Positions 1 through 10,916 of a stretch of DNA of 64,000 nt are shown here, one piece after another; positions within the stretch are counted from its first letter, which is position 1; each line of letters opens with the position of its first letter. A program made the position numbers and the translations under genes. The notes under the pieces were generated by a model, which saw nothing but the letters and a program-made list of their open reading frames with translations, was not told where the DNA came from and made no database searches. Source of the stretch: Agapetus fuscipes (Eukaryota; Arthropoda; Insecta; Trichoptera; Glossosomatidae); NCBI GenBank assembly GCA_951799405.1, contig OX637335.1, positions 16,496,342 to 16,560,341 of the forward strand, given 5' to 3'.

Positions 1-837
1 TTGCACCACGATAATGCGCCAGCGCACACGTTCATCGCTTGTTCGTGATTTTATTGTCAAAAACAACACCATCATCATGTCTTGACTAGATTTCGCTGAT
101 TTTCTTGCCCTCAAATCTGCAAAATAAAGCATGGTGTTTTTTAATAAATATAGATTTTTGACATACAAAACTTCTAAATTTTAAAAATAAAATTGATTAG
201 GAATACTTAAACAATAGAAAAATACTCTATACTGCGGAGAAAACATTAACAATTTAACCACACCCCAAATCTGTAAATTTTAAAGCTACGCTACTGTCTA
301 TAGCTACAAAGGTTTGTCCCGCAGGGTGATATGTGAAGTACCGAACTACATTTCATGAATACTTAAAGCTTCAACTCAACCATATAGTTAACCAAAAAAT
401 GTATGTATACTAAGACAGCGCATCTAGAGAGTGTTGTACTTTCCATACATTTTGTTTCAGTTTAGACGAGAATTTGTGTTTGGCACCTACGCTAAATTTC
501 ATGAATACTTTAAGTTTAAACTCAAACATTGCGTGTAACAAAAAATGTATGGAAACTGAAATAGCGACTCTAGTGAGCGTTTTATTTTGTTTTCATTTTG
601 GTTAGTTTGAGGTAAGTTTTTGTACTTGGAGTGTAGAGGACGTTTCATGAATACTCCATGCGCGAGGTGTGCCCGTCGTCGGTCCCTCCCACCTCTCCAT
701 ACAGAGCTTGCATTTTGCATGGACGGATGGACTCCTACACCGCATCGTCTCCCATCTATTATTACCCGTAGACGATACGTCAACATTCAACATTCTTGCA
801 TGACGCTAGATTTGTCAAACTTTGGTTAGGCGATGTA
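1..837. other. unassigned AT-rich DNA
   Basis: No gene or recognised repeat. The phrases 'catttcatgaatact' and 'accaaaaaatgtatg' recur at about 350-410, 490-550 and 640, suggesting an old, decayed low-copy repeat. Short open frames at 499-829 overlap on both strands and show no domain. Confidence 0.4.
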
Positions 838-960
838 AAAGCCCTCAACCCAGCGAAGAGCATATTTAGATTTTTTTTTTTTTTAATGCTCCATCAGGAA
901 TCGAACTCACGACCTGCCGATTATGAGACCTTAGCGTTAATCAGTAGACTAGGGATCGGC
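838..960 (-). repeat. SINE family Y, 5' tRNA-like fragment with a Met-type anticodon loop
   Basis: On the minus strand it reads TAGTCTACTGATTAACGC, then GTCTCATAATC, then the B-box-like GAGTTCGATTCC, followed by a T-rich run and the Y phrase 'gctcttcgctgggttg' in diverged form. The anticodon-loop equivalent is CTCATAA (CAT, as in elongator tRNA-Met), whereas other Y copies read CTCGTAA. The acceptor stem does not close, so this is a SINE head and not a tRNA gene. Confidence 0.7.
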
Positions 961-1101
961 TGAAAGAAGTCCTTTTCAAAACTAAAATAAATAAACTATG
1001 GTCTTGCTCTAGTATTTAAAGCCAATTTCTTGATATTTAAAAAATTCTAAATGTGTCTTGGTTTTTATATGTATGTAGGTAATATTTTTACTATTGATTT
1101 T

Positions 1102-1360
1102 CTTTGACTGATAGGTTGGTATGCGGCTGACCACCCATACTGTAAAAAATGGTTCACTTTGCCAATGTCACCCCTGCTTCAGGGAAGGTCAGCAAGAGTT
1201 GCAGGGCTTATGTTCATTTGAGATTTGGTTTTTTATATTGTAGGTCCACATGCGGCATGTGTAAGCGCGAAATTATGCACGTCTGCTTGTGGGAATGCAT
1301 TTAATAAGAATCTCAAATGATACATATCTTTGCAGCTTAGATTTAGATTTAGATTAAGAT
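1102..1360 (+). repeat. Short interspersed element family X (near full length; reference entry)
   Basis: The family begins around CCTTGACTTATAGGTTGG, continues with TATGAGGCTGACCACCC, GGTTCACTTTGCCAATG, CCTGTTTCAGGGAAGG and TCCACATGCGGCATGTG, and ends ATATCTTTGCAACTTAGA with a variable TTAGA-repeat tail. Full copies are about 250 bp. It has no ORF. The simple-repeat tail and 5'-truncated copies suggest retroposition. The GGTTC block matches a B box only in its first five bases, so a Pol III promoter is not convincing. This copy keeps both ends and a short TTAGAT tail. Confidence 0.85.
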
Positions 1361-1397
1361 CTAAACTAAATAAACTTAACGTGAAGATTCATTTTAA

Positions 1398-1542
1398 ATT
1401 AATAATGTACATTTTTTTTTCTTCCAGAGTTGATTAATTTCCTCAAGTGCTTTCTGTGTTATGGTAATGGTGTGATAACACCGAAAGCGCTTGAGGAAAT
1501 ATATCAACTCGCAAAGACAATTTTGTTTTTACATTATTAATT
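1398..1542. mobile_element. Palindromic MITE family E
   Basis: Inverted arms: GAGTTGATTAATTTCCTCAA then GTGCTTTC on the left answer GAAAGCGCTTGAGGAAAT then ATCAACTC on the right, around a short centre. The outer 'attaataatgta' also has an inverted partner. A second full copy is at 30203-30346 and a half copy at 32018-32082. Confidence 0.75.
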
Positions 1543-2348
1543 CTAAATACATACATACATTATATGAAATGTCTTATCGTCATGCATTTATGTATTTCAA
1601 GTGAACAATTTCTACATGCCGTTCATAGTTCCAAACGATTGTTTTTTTAATTTTCTAGTATGAAAGTAAACGTCCAAACATGTCACAAAGAAGTGATGGT
1701 CACATGTCGGTATTCCATCTTAATTCTGCAGACCCTAGTACCAGCTGGAAGTAGTTGACTTCAGAGACGTGATAGAATTACTAATAAATCCATGGATCTA
1801 TGTGACCCAATTTCAAAATAATTGAAGTCTTTGTGTCTTCTTGATTAAAAACATGGCAAAATGGATAGCTCCATCTTGTTTATAAGTTAACCTGCGGTTT
1901 TAATTAATTTATTCTACAGGTAAGGAAGTCAGCCCGAGGAATGCCACCCCGTTTACGGGAATAGCGGCAGGAGTTGAAAGGTTGAAAAGTAATGCCTTTC
2001 CCATCTTATCATTCCAGGAAAAAATTAGAGGAGAAGAACTCAAGAACGCCTAAGGATATCGTGGCTGAAAAACCTGCGACAATGGTTAAACAAAAACACC
2101 AAATCCTTATATCGAGCTCAGTATCTATGTAAGCTTAGTGTGTCTCCTGAAGACGTTAGCTATGCCACAAACGGAACGTCAAGAGTAATGTCAATTATCT
2201 TATGACGTTTCATTACACATCCGAATATTTTTTTACAACTGTGTAGTTATTATAATTTTAAATATGTGAAACGACCGTAATTCCAAAATTTAACCTAACA
2301 AATGCTTGTTAAGTCAGACAAGCACTGGGTGGACGTTATGTATTGCTA
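1543..2348. other. unassigned DNA
   Basis: No recognised gene or repeat. The segment at about 1916-2030 ('taaggaagtcagcccgagg' onward) has higher GC than its surroundings but no usable frame. Confidence 0.4.
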
Positions 2349-2505
2349 TCCTGGGATGGAAGTCTCATCACCTCGGTAATTCTTACCTACCGAATATCGG
2401 TAATGTTTGTATGAAGACTAATCAGCTGTTTACATAGGTCTTCTTACGAATATTACCGATATTCGATGGGTAAGAATTACCGCGGTTATGAGACTTCCAG
2501 CCCTG
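2349..2505. mobile_element. Palindromic MITE family A
   Basis: Nearly complete hairpin. The left arm reads GGAAGTCTCATCACC, GGTAATTCTTACCTACCGAA and TATCGGTAAT; the right arm gives the reverse complement and ends in TTCCAGCCCTG. Further copies: 18117-18282 (best preserved) and 41158-41271 (half). Its arms also form the core of family B elements. Confidence 0.8.
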
Positions 2506-2734
2506 ACATACTTTTCTCTTTTTTGTGACTCGTTTGTACATCGTTTATTATGTATGTAGTAGGCAGTTTATAAAGTTGGCAGTATGACGTAATATTTCCC
2601 GCTCAAGCTGGATATGGCACTCTCGGCGGTGTGGCGTTAAAAAGTTGAGATTCGCGTCAAAGGTGAGATCACCTGAGGTTACGCGGGCCGTAAAGACCTG
2701 CTAATCACAGTGTGGGAGAGACGCTGCCACAAGT

Positions 2735-3610
2735 ATCAGGTGCTAGTCTCTGCAAGTATCATGTCTGTACTAGTATTAGGTCTGTTGAAGTATCAGGTCG
2801 CTGCAAGTATCATATCTGTACAAGCATTAGGTCTGTTCAAGTATCAGGTCCCTTCAAGAATCAAACATGTAGAAGTATTAATTAGTCATATAAGGTATTT
2901 CATAGTTTCATATCTGTGCTAGTATAACTTCTTAAATAGTATCAGGTGTAAGTTTCTGCAATATTGTATCTTTACTAGTATCAGGTGTTTTTTTTTTTTT
3001 AGTAGTATCAGGTGTAAGATCTTTAGTAGTATCAGGTGTAAGTTTCTGCAAGTACCTATTGTATCTGTACTATTATCAGGTGTAAATTTCTGCAAGTATT
3101 GTATCTGCACTAGTATTAAGTCTTTCTTAGTAGTCTCAGGGTGTAGTCTCTGTTTTTATCATATCTGTACTAGTATTAGGTCTCTGCAAGTACAATATAT
3201 TTACTAGTATTAGGCCTATGCAAGTATTGTATCTGTACTAGAATAAGGTTTTTCGTAGTATAAGACGTTGTTCACTGCAAGAATCATATCTGTACTAGTA
3301 TTGGTTCTCTAGAAGTATCAGGTTTTAGTAGTATAAGGTCTCATAAAGTCCTTTACACGGTTTCGCAATAAAAGAGCTGTGTCGCAAATATCAGGTCTTT
3401 CCAATATAAGTAAAAATCATATTTTAGGTTTCTTCGAGTATCAGGTCCAAGCAAGTATCATATCTGTACAATTATTCGGTCTCTGGAAATACACGGTTTT
3501 GCCAAGTAACAGTTTTCCGCAAATATCAAGTCTTTACAAAGAGCAGGTCTCTTTAAATGTTAGGTCTACGCAAGTATTAGTTCCTTAGTAACAAGTCTTT
3601 AAAAGTATAA
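2735..3610. repeat. Degenerate tandem repeat, ~18-bp submonomers
   Basis: Repeated phrases AGTATCAGGTCTCTGCA and AGTATCATATCTGTACT alternate for nearly 900 bp with many substitutions and small indels. Short open frames inside it are translations of the repeat. Confidence 0.8.
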
Positions 3611-3654
3611 GATAGGGGTTTCATTTTTTTCCACTTATCACTTCACACATTCCA

Positions 3655-4056
3655 TATTTACTTACCACTTACCGCTTACCGCTTACTGCTTACCGCTTAC
3701 CGCTTACCGCTTACCGCTTACAGCTTACCACTTACCGCTGACCGCTTACAGCTTACTGCTTACCGCATACCGCTTACCGCTTACCGCTTACCGCTTACAG
3801 CTTACCACTTACCGCTGACCGCTTACCACTTACTGCTTACCGCTTACCGCTTACCGCTTACCGCTTACCGCTTACCGCTTACCGCTTACCGCTTACCGCT
3901 TACCGCTTACCGCTTACCGCTTACCACTTACCGCTGACCGCTTACAGCTTACCACTTACCGCTGACCGCTTACAGCTTACAGCTTACCGCTTACCGCTTA
4001 CCGTTTACCGTTTACCGGTTACCGCTTACCGCTTACCGTTTACCGCTTACCACATG
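3655..4056. repeat. Heptamer minisatellite (CTTACCG)n
   Basis: About 400 bp of a 7-bp unit CTTACCG, with variants CTTACAG, CTTACCA, CTGACCG and CTTACTG arranged in recurring higher-order blocks. Similar but much more diverged TTAC-type runs occur near 17325-17397, 18310-18440 and 24170-24250. Confidence 0.95.
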
Positions 4057-4297
4057 TCGCCGCTCTAAGCCTCTCGCCACACTGCCGGGGAGTAAAGCCA
4101 GCCGCGTGCACGACAAGATAGTTCAGTTAAATCTTGTTTAGAAATGAGATCAAGCTGACTGCATAAATAGATGATGAGATGCGTTTATGCTCCTTGGTGC
4201 CTGAATAGTCTTCATTGAGATGCGAGCACATTTAAAATATCTAAACAAGAATGAACTTGTGTTTCCTTTTGTACATATACAAAGGATGCAACTGTTA

Positions 4298-4455
4298 TCA
4301 CGAGTATTTTGTATGTACATCTGCTTCATGGTTTGTGATTTTGTATACGCATCTGCGTATTTTTGTAATTTTGTATTTAAATCTGCGCATGTTTGTAATT
4401 TTGTATATACATCTGCTTTGTGTTTTTATAATTTTGTACATACGTGTGTGTAATT
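4298..4455. repeat. Short tandem array, 30-34-bp unit
   Basis: About five imperfect copies of a unit containing TTTTGTATATACATCTGC and TTTTTGTAA. The small frames here (4220-4478) are repeat translations rich in Phe, Tyr and Cys. Confidence 0.8.
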
Positions 4456-5139
4456 ATGTATGTATAATGTATATATGATATTTGATGCTGGACAGGACGA
4501 ACATAATTTTAATGTTGGACAGTTGCGAACCTATTGATTTTATAACTTGTTAAAAAGATACAATATGAAAAATAATTAACACAAAAATATAACTAAAAAA
4601 ATAGTTACAAATATCATTGTGAGGACACATTATTTAAGAATAAGTTTTTAAAATGACGGATCTGTTGGTTTATACTTTTAAGATTTACAAACAATTTTCT
4701 TCTGCTCAAAGCCACTCCGAAGTTGGATTCCTTTAGCTACAAGCTAATTTACAAATCAAATAAGATTATTTTGAATGCAAAAATGTGAGCAAATACAATT
4801 TGCCGGCTCTGTTTGTTCAATTTAAATTTGTTTAGCTTGTATATTTGAGCAACTTAAACAAAACAAAATAAAATAATTCTGCTTGCTTTGCAGGCCTGAA
4901 TTTATTATGAATATGTTTTCATAAGCCTAATTTTATTCATCATACAAAAAAATTGTAAAGTTTGCATAATCAAAGTAGCAAATTTATTAACATTATTGAT
5001 TCATGTTTATTGTACGCCCACAAGCAGACACTTGTAAATCCTCGTTTACACTTGCTTAATGTGTACTGGCAATTATATTAATTTTTAAAACTGAACAAAT
5101 TTCAAAACTTAATTTAAATCGGATATTTAACGAACCGTT
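4456..5139. other. unassigned AT-rich DNA
   Basis: No gene or clear repeat; only 'cgcccacaagcagacac' near 5015-5031 recalls the 3' part of family X on the minus strand. Confidence 0.4.
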
Positions 5140-5260
5140 TAGAGAGAACTTACATCATTCTCAACGTTTCGTCAGCGACGTAGCCGACGTCTTCAGGAGA
5201 ACATCCTCTCTGCACGACGACTGAGGATGAACTCTGCACCGTAATTCTAACTTAAACCTA
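5140..5260 (-). ncRNA. Hammerhead-ribozyme-like motif of a Penelope-type element end
   Basis: On the minus strand, CTGAAGA is followed by a stem-loop (GTCGGC pairing with GCTGAC, including one G-U pair) and then GAAAC. This is the conserved hammerhead core order CTGANGA, stem II, GAAA. Upstream on the same strand lies 'cctcagtcgtcgtg'. The cleavage-site strand and stems I and III were not verified. Confidence 0.5.
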
Positions 5261-5469
5261 ACTATTAATATGTACTTACAAAATAAACTCAAAATTTAAA
5301 ATGAAAATAAAAAAAGCAATTATTACCGACTCTTTCTGAAACAGGGTGACATTGGTACAAATTAATTATAGCAGTTTGAGTGACCAGCCTAGGAACAATT
5401 TAATAAAATGAACATTATGCTTAGTGGTTGTTTGTTTTATACAGTTGGATGTTATTAATTGTTTGTATT

Positions 5470-5692
5470 CCTTGACCTACAGGTTGGTATGAGGCTGACC
5501 ACTCATACTGTAAAAAAAGGTACACTTTGTCAATCACACCCCTGTTTCAGGGAACGTCAGCAAGAGTTGCATGGCTTATATTCATTTGAGATTGGGTTTT
5601 GATGTTGTAGGTCCACATGCGGCATGTGTGAGCGCGAAATTATTCGTGTCTTAAATGTAATATATCTTTGCAACTTAGATAGTAGATAGATA
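5470..5692 (+). repeat. Family X copy, internal deletion
   Basis: Both ends are present (CCTTGACCTACAGGTTGG to ATATCTTTGCAACTTAGA), but about 25 bp between 'gcgcgaaattat' and 'cttaaatg' is missing, including the usual GCTTGTGGGAATGCATTTAA. Confidence 0.85.
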
Positions 5693-6295
5693 AAAGATAC
5701 ATTCAGTGTTCAAACAGCAAAGTCAAGGCACACCCGCAGGCTACAGTGAATTTTTCAAGAAAGAAAGATGGTACGCAGATTAGCCATGCATGAAATGTTT
5801 TGTGAATATCACTTATTGAGTTAACAGAATGCAAGGGTGTATACTTGAGGTTAAGTTTGGCAGAGAGCGCGAAAACTTCCCGGAAGATTCGCCATGTTTA
5901 TGTAGCACATTATTCTTTGGTATCTCGCGCGCATAAACTTTGGCCGCGTTGCTAAGACGAATTCGCGGTTAAACCGCAATAAACGGATCGTAATACCGCG
6001 GCGATCATCCGGGGAATATTAAAACGTCTAGAAGTTTCCGCGGGAAATGCGAGACGATGGCAGCCTAATCATTATCTACGCTAATATAATCTTATCTTCA
6101 AGGAAAATAATAAACAATTTTGAAAACAAGAAATACTGGAGTAATTACAAAATTAAATGAAAATAACTATTCTGTGAGAAAGAAGTCTGAAAAATAAGTA
6201 CTTATAACAATGTTGCATATTTTTGAGTTTATTTAAAAAAAAAAAACGCAAATGTAAAAATATTTTTTTCTGGAAGGGCAAACGTCACACGACTA
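5693..6295. other. unassigned DNA
   Basis: No gene recognised. The patch 5860-6060 is rich in CpG (gcgcgc, cgcggcgatc) but has no sustained reading frame. Confidence 0.35.
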
Positions 6296-6770
6296 TGGGA
6301 CTCTAAGATTCAAACTACTTTAATTTTACTGTCTTCGGCTCAGAAGCCTTGAAGGCTCAAGGTCTCCCGCACCACAATCCTCCACGAATCTCTGTCTTTT
6401 GCTGCTTCCCTCCATGGTTCCCTCACTCCCAAAACTTCAGCGTTGGCTTAAACGTTGTCTGTATCCTTAGTACGAGTTGCAAAACTTGAGAAAAGTAAAA
6501 TTTACGGAAAATATTAAAAAGTGATTTCTCCCAAAATCTGCCGTTTTTGTTTCTTACATTTTATGGTATTAGCAAAAGAGTTACAGTGATGAAGAAAATC
6601 AAGTTCAAACAAACAAAAACGGCAGATTTTGGGGGAAATCTCTCTTTAATAATTGCCGTAAACTTTACATTACTCAAGTTTTGCAACGCGTACTAAGGGT
6701 ACTGCCCACCGCATCCTGGGACGCCCGAGTGCTTTAACACCTGAGGGTGCACCATTCAAGACAGTTTTGA
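6296..6770 (-). pseudogene. C-terminal remnant of a LINE ORF2, split by a MITE
   Basis: On the minus strand the two parts (about 6702-6770 and 6296-6461) match the layout of 33970-34265. There the reading is R-R-P-Y-M-R-W-A-D-N-V-L-R-V-R-G-P-W-K-E-A-A-Q-N-R, the RPxxRWxDD...AxDRxxW signature found at the end of many LINE reverse transcriptase proteins. This copy is interrupted by a 240-bp palindrome and carries stops, so it is dead. Confidence 0.6.
6462..6701. mobile_element. Palindromic MITE family D with clear boundaries (240 bp)
   Basis: Termini TATCCTTAGTACGAGTTGC and GCGTACTAAGGGTA are inverted, and the homology continues inward (AAAACTTGAG, TTTACGG, AAATCTGCCGTTTTTGTTT). CTG flanks both sides (6459-6461 and 6702-6704). 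The related LINE remnant at 34081 reads TTGTCTGCCCACC without interruption, so a 3-bp target duplication is likely. No transposase. Confidence 0.8.
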
Positions 6771-7622
6771 TGAACCTGGAGTCTAAATTTCATAGCAATA
6801 ATACTATGATTCAAAGCAATCAATAACATAATATTTGCCTTAACTCTAGCAAACCGGTCGTGTGACGTCATATTTTTTTTGCTTAGCCCATTGTTGGAAA
6901 TATCTATGTTTTTATACTCACATATAAGTTTCTTAGACTCAAAAACAGCTATCTTCAATGTATTTGAAGAGACAAAAATGATGAAAAGTGTTTTATTATT
7001 AAAGATTGATTATTTTTTAATTAGGAATTAAAAAAATAAATTAAAACGTTGTTTTATTCCACTTTTATTTATTTTTTGAGTAAGTTACAAATATTTTCGG
7101 AGTCACTTCCATCATCGTTTTTCCACAGTGTTTTACAAAAATCTTTTGAAAATGTTTTTTTATTATGTTTTCAAATCTTCATCCCTTTTTCAATATACAT
7201 TTTTAGATTGCCAAACAAACGGACAATCTTTGATGTTCTTTCATTATATCAAAAGGAAAATAAGCTGCAATATAAGATAAATCGAGTAGGCGCTACTTAT
7301 CTCAAAATGACATGTGCCCAAATATTTTTCTCAGAAATTTCTCTTTGTGTGGTGGTAGTCTTAGGTAAAAAAGCTTTTCCTTGGAATCTGACCAGTGGCG
7401 TGGCAATTAGCCAAATTAATGAGAGCGCTGTCCTGGGCTCGTCTCGTTAAATGGATTATTATCAGGCGGCGCAATTTGTTACGCCCTTTATCTCGCGCCT
7501 CACCCTTTTTCAGCAATTAACTTGCAAATAAAAGTAACGCTGAACTCCAAGAGATTTAAAACCTGAAAACCTTTTTTTTGTAAGGGGTTTTTTTTGCAAT
7601 GAAAAATTTAAAGTGTTTTTAT
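6771..7622. other. unassigned AT-rich DNA
   Basis: A 133-codon open frame at 7049-7450 (plus) is the longest here, but its composition is Phe/Leu/Ile/Ser-rich as expected from AT-rich DNA, and it shows no domain or splice pattern. Not called as a gene. Confidence 0.35.
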
Positions 7623-7868
7623 ACCTTGACTTGTAGGTTGGTATGAGGCTGACCACTTAAACTGTTAAAAATGATTCACTTTGCCAATTTCATCCCTGTG
7701 TCAGGGAAGGTCGGCAAAAGTTGCAGAGTTTATGTTCATCTGAAATTTGGATTTTATTTGTAAGTACACATTCAGCATTTGTAAGCGCGAACTACACGTG
7801 TTTGTTTGTGGGCATGCATTTGATATGAGCTTTAAATGTTAACATATCTTTGCAACATAGATTATATT
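7623..7868 (+). repeat. Family X copy
   Basis: CCTTGACTTGTAGGTTGG through ATATCTTTGCAACATAGA; full-length, moderately diverged. The middle 'taagtacacattcagcattt' marks a subfamily also seen at 49623 and 63113. Confidence 0.85.
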
Positions 7869-8067
7869 TATTAAAGATGTACATCTTGTTTGTTAAGTGG
7901 CCCTAACAACGAAAAGTATTTTTCTTTTTTTATAAAAAAAAAGAAAAGACGGCATTTTAAGTTTTTTTCCAAAAGTAGACTAATGAATATTAAAGAAACA
8001 TCAAAATGAATGTGTCATGTTCAGTTTTTGCGCCTACTTAGCTCATTTTTCGAAAAAACATAGAATT

Positions 8068-8193
8068 CAGTTGTGAGGTTTGGTTTATTTTGTACGTAAA
8101 CATGTAGCATGAGTAAACGCGAACTTAAATGTGCCTGCTTTTTAGAATGCGTTAAATATGAGACTAAAATGCCAATAAATCTTGCAACTTATG
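8068..8193 (+). repeat. Family X 3' fragment
   Basis: Contains only the 3' half, from 'ggtttggtttattttgta' to 'aatcttgcaactta'. It is directly followed by a Y SINE. Confidence 0.7.
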
Positions 8194-8197
8194 TATG

Positions 8198-8518
8198 ACC
8201 GGTCCGTAGCTCAGTGGTAAAACTGCAGACTCTGAATGGAAAGGTTGTGGGTTTAAATCCCGGCGAAGCACAAACAATATGCCATTAATATTTTCAAATT
8301 TGCTCTTCGCTGGGTTGAAATATTCATAAACCTTTACCAATGACCGGTCACCAAAGGTCCATCCAGCCTTATAGCAACTTGGTCTTGCTTGAGTATTGGC
8401 GCTTTGTAGCGACGACTAAGCTCGTACACCTCTGTGGCACTACAACAAGTGTCATAGACCCCTAGAATCTCTAGAATCTAGGGAGTCTCCCGCACAGGGT
8501 TTCTTAAAAAAAAAAACT
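8198..8518 (+). repeat. SINE family Y, subtype Yb (reference entry)
   Basis: The tRNA-like head has A-box-like TAGCTCAGTGG and B-box-like GGGTTTAAATCC. It is followed by the Y body (TTTGCTCTTCGCTGGGTTG, GGTCCATCCAGCCTTA, CTTGCTTGAGTATTGGCGC) and the Yb 3' module (CACTACAACAAGTGTCATAG, GAGTCTCCCGCACAGG), ending in an A-run. Family Y is a tRNA-derived SINE: the head supplies an internal Pol III promoter. Copies share the first ~210 bp but differ in the 3' module (Yb here, Ya elsewhere). Confidence 0.9.
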
Positions 8519-8856
8519 TACACCATAGATTATTGTTGAATGGAATGCTATTTTAATATATTTTTTGCTTTTCGTATTTTAAATGCTTCTCTTATAAAAT
8601 CACGGCTAACGGCTCGTATACATACATATAAAACGGCATAGCTATTATATTTTATCGTTGAAGAGTGTCGACAGCGCTGTGCACTATCGTAGGTCTACGC
8701 TATACAATAGCTCTACGCCAGGTATGTTAAACTCAGATGTTATGGGGGGCCAAATGAGCCATTTTTTGCGTTTGTTGCCGCAAAAAACCAAGATACAAAA
8801 TATTTTTTAGTGTTGATCTGTTAACACAGTGAAAGTCCATTTTTATAAATATTTAA

Positions 8857-9811
8857 AAATATAAATGGTAAAACATTGTTTTAATTCACTTTATTTTATT
8901 TGTTTATGCTCGAATATTTTCGCCTAATGAGGCATCTTCAAGAGCAGAATGGTTACAAATATATCAGTACGCACAAGATTTAAAGAACATTCCAGAGCAC
9001 TCAGAGGCTTATCTGCATACTCTGAGATGGCAGACCATTGCATTGATAAAGACCATACTTTTGTTATTACCAATGTAGAGGTAATGTAAATTATTATTGT
9101 TTTAAATTATTGTATTGGTAAATTATTGTTGTTTTAATTTTTGAATGTTGTATTCCGTTTTAAAAAAAAAATGTTTTTATCCTTAGTATGTAAGTGAAAT
9201 TATTTTGATATTTTTGTGTGCTTTTTTTATCACATTGTATTACGCTTACACCGGTAATGGGGTGCAACATGATTTCTTCTTTTGTTAATTTGCCTAATGT
9301 GCTATTTTTATGTTGTGCCTGTTGGTGTATGATTGTGAATAATAAAAAAAAAAAAAAAAAAAAAAAATGCACTCTGAGTGTGAAGTGAGGAGACTGATGG
9401 CTCTGGAAGCGTTGGAAATCTACAAAAATAAAAATAAAGACTTAGTGAATGTGCATATTCCCTATGTTTCACCAATATTGCAATAATTTGTTTTTTATTT
9501 GTTATTATTATTTTTATTTAACTAACATATTTTATTTTTATTGTATTAAAATTTTTAGTTTCATAATACCTAACAATAATGCATTTTTGAATCTTACATT
9601 TGTGTTTTAAAAAAAAAATTGTCTATGAATTTTGCTTTTGTTTTGAAAAAAAAGTTGTTTTGAAAATTGTTTTGAAAATTATTTTATAATAATATATTTG
9701 TTGCCATTCTGCTCTTGAAGATGCCTCATTAGGCGAAAATATTTGAGCATAAACAAATAAAATAAAGTGATTTAAAACAATGTTTTACCATTTATATTTT
9801 TAAATATTTAC
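8857..9811. mobile_element. Penelope-type inverted-end element with hammerhead-like motifs
   Basis: About 110 bp at 8857-8960 and 9705-9811 are reverse complements. Each arm has ATTTTCGCCTAATGAGGCAT or its complement, then AATAAAATAAAGTGA and ACAATGTTTTACCATTTATA. Read outward, the core is TTGAAGA, stem GCCT-CATT-AGGC, GAAA: a hammerhead layout with C3 changed to T. The 750 bp between are AT-rich without a recognisable reverse transcriptase. Penelope-like elements are known to carry such ribozymes in their terminal repeats. Confidence 0.55.
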
Positions 9812-10448
9812 AAGATACAAAATATTCTTCAAACAAAAATACAGCCAAACACGCACTTGATATTTAAAACTGACAGATGCAGTTAGTCCCTTCTCAAACG
9901 TTCCAGTTTTAGCTATCCAGTAGCGTTTATTTGGAAACCAAGCAATTGCAATCACTGGGAAAACTAGCTCAGATTTTTAAAAATAAAGATAAGCAACTGT
10001 AAGTCCTTTGTTAACCGTTATACATAGAATATGTGTATCTATATACATATGTTTCCTATGGACTACTGCCTAACGATTCCAATTTTTTTTTCAGTAAACA
10101 TCAAACAAACACTCGAAATAGGTCCTGCGAAGTTCGGTAACGATCACTGAAAAACCATGTTGTCTATTTAGGATTTACCAAAAATGCGGTCGTTAATCTC
10201 TGAAACCAAACGGAAGGAGACCATATTTACAGCAAATAACAATCTTGAATTGTTTGAATGATGAATTAATGGTCAAAAAAGTTCTTTATTTTGAGGTTCT
10301 TAGACTCAGGTTCTTTGATTTATCGGACAGAATAATTTTGATTTGTAAAAATACTGTAAACAACCGTTTACTTTGTCGATGTAAAACCCTGTTTCAGAAT
10401 AGTAAAGAAGTAGATGTAGATGGTTATAATAATATTCCATTAGCTGTC

Positions 10449-10662
10449 GCAGGGTGTCAGTCTCGACGACTGTCGATAGATTTTACCGTATCTGTATTTG
10501 AAGATAGGACGGAATAAAACATAGCTGCGTATCAACAGTTGATCCATGTTATATGAAACAATGATCAGCTGTTCAGGTACTGCCATGTTTTATTTCATAC
10601 TATCTTCAAATAGGTACAGTAATATCTACCGACGGCCGTTGAGACTTCCGCTCCAGGCCAAA
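10449..10662. mobile_element. Palindromic MITE F (related to family A)
   Basis: Left arm CTGTATTTGAAGATAGGACG then AATAAAACAT answers right arm ATGTTTTATTTCATACTATC then TTCAAATAGGTACAG. The ends CAGGGTGTCAGTCTCGACG and TTGAGACTTCCGCTCCAGG resemble family A termini. Confidence 0.65.
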
Positions 10663-10916
10663 TAAATATGACGTATCAATGGGATTTTTTTAGGGTCGGG
10701 CTTTGGCAGGCTACAACCAATGTCTTAGTAGGCCGCGTGTTTGACATTCCTGCTCTACGCCATACTGAACCGCTACGCTATATGGCACCTCTACGCCATA
10801 TCGTAGCCACTGCTGTGCGGTCGCATTAAGCGAAAGTTAACGCTTAATGACGGTCATATCTAGCGTAGAGGGCCGCCACTTTATGGCGTGTACAATAATT
10901 TACTCTCTACGGTGCT

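Larger units (their letters stand above)
8719..10752. mobile_element. Non-autonomous hAT-like DNA transposon, 2034 bp
   Basis: The ends CAGGTATGTTAAACTC and GTGTTTGACATTCCTG are inverted repeats (13 of 16 positions). The 8-bp CTCTACGC lies directly outside both (8711-8718 and 10753-10760), the target duplication length of hAT elements. The flanks are rich in CTACGC, so part of the match could be chance, but the exact 8/8 match at the terminus is persuasive. No transposase frame remains. Inside are a hammerhead-bearing inverted pair (8857-9811) and a palindrome (10449-10662). Confidence 0.75.

Noticed and set aside
3655..4056. CRISPR array
   Set aside because: Contiguous 7-bp tandem repeat without spacers; the genome is eukaryotic.
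7049..7450. 133-codon plus-strand frame
   Set aside because: AT-driven composition, no motif, no splice or promoter context.
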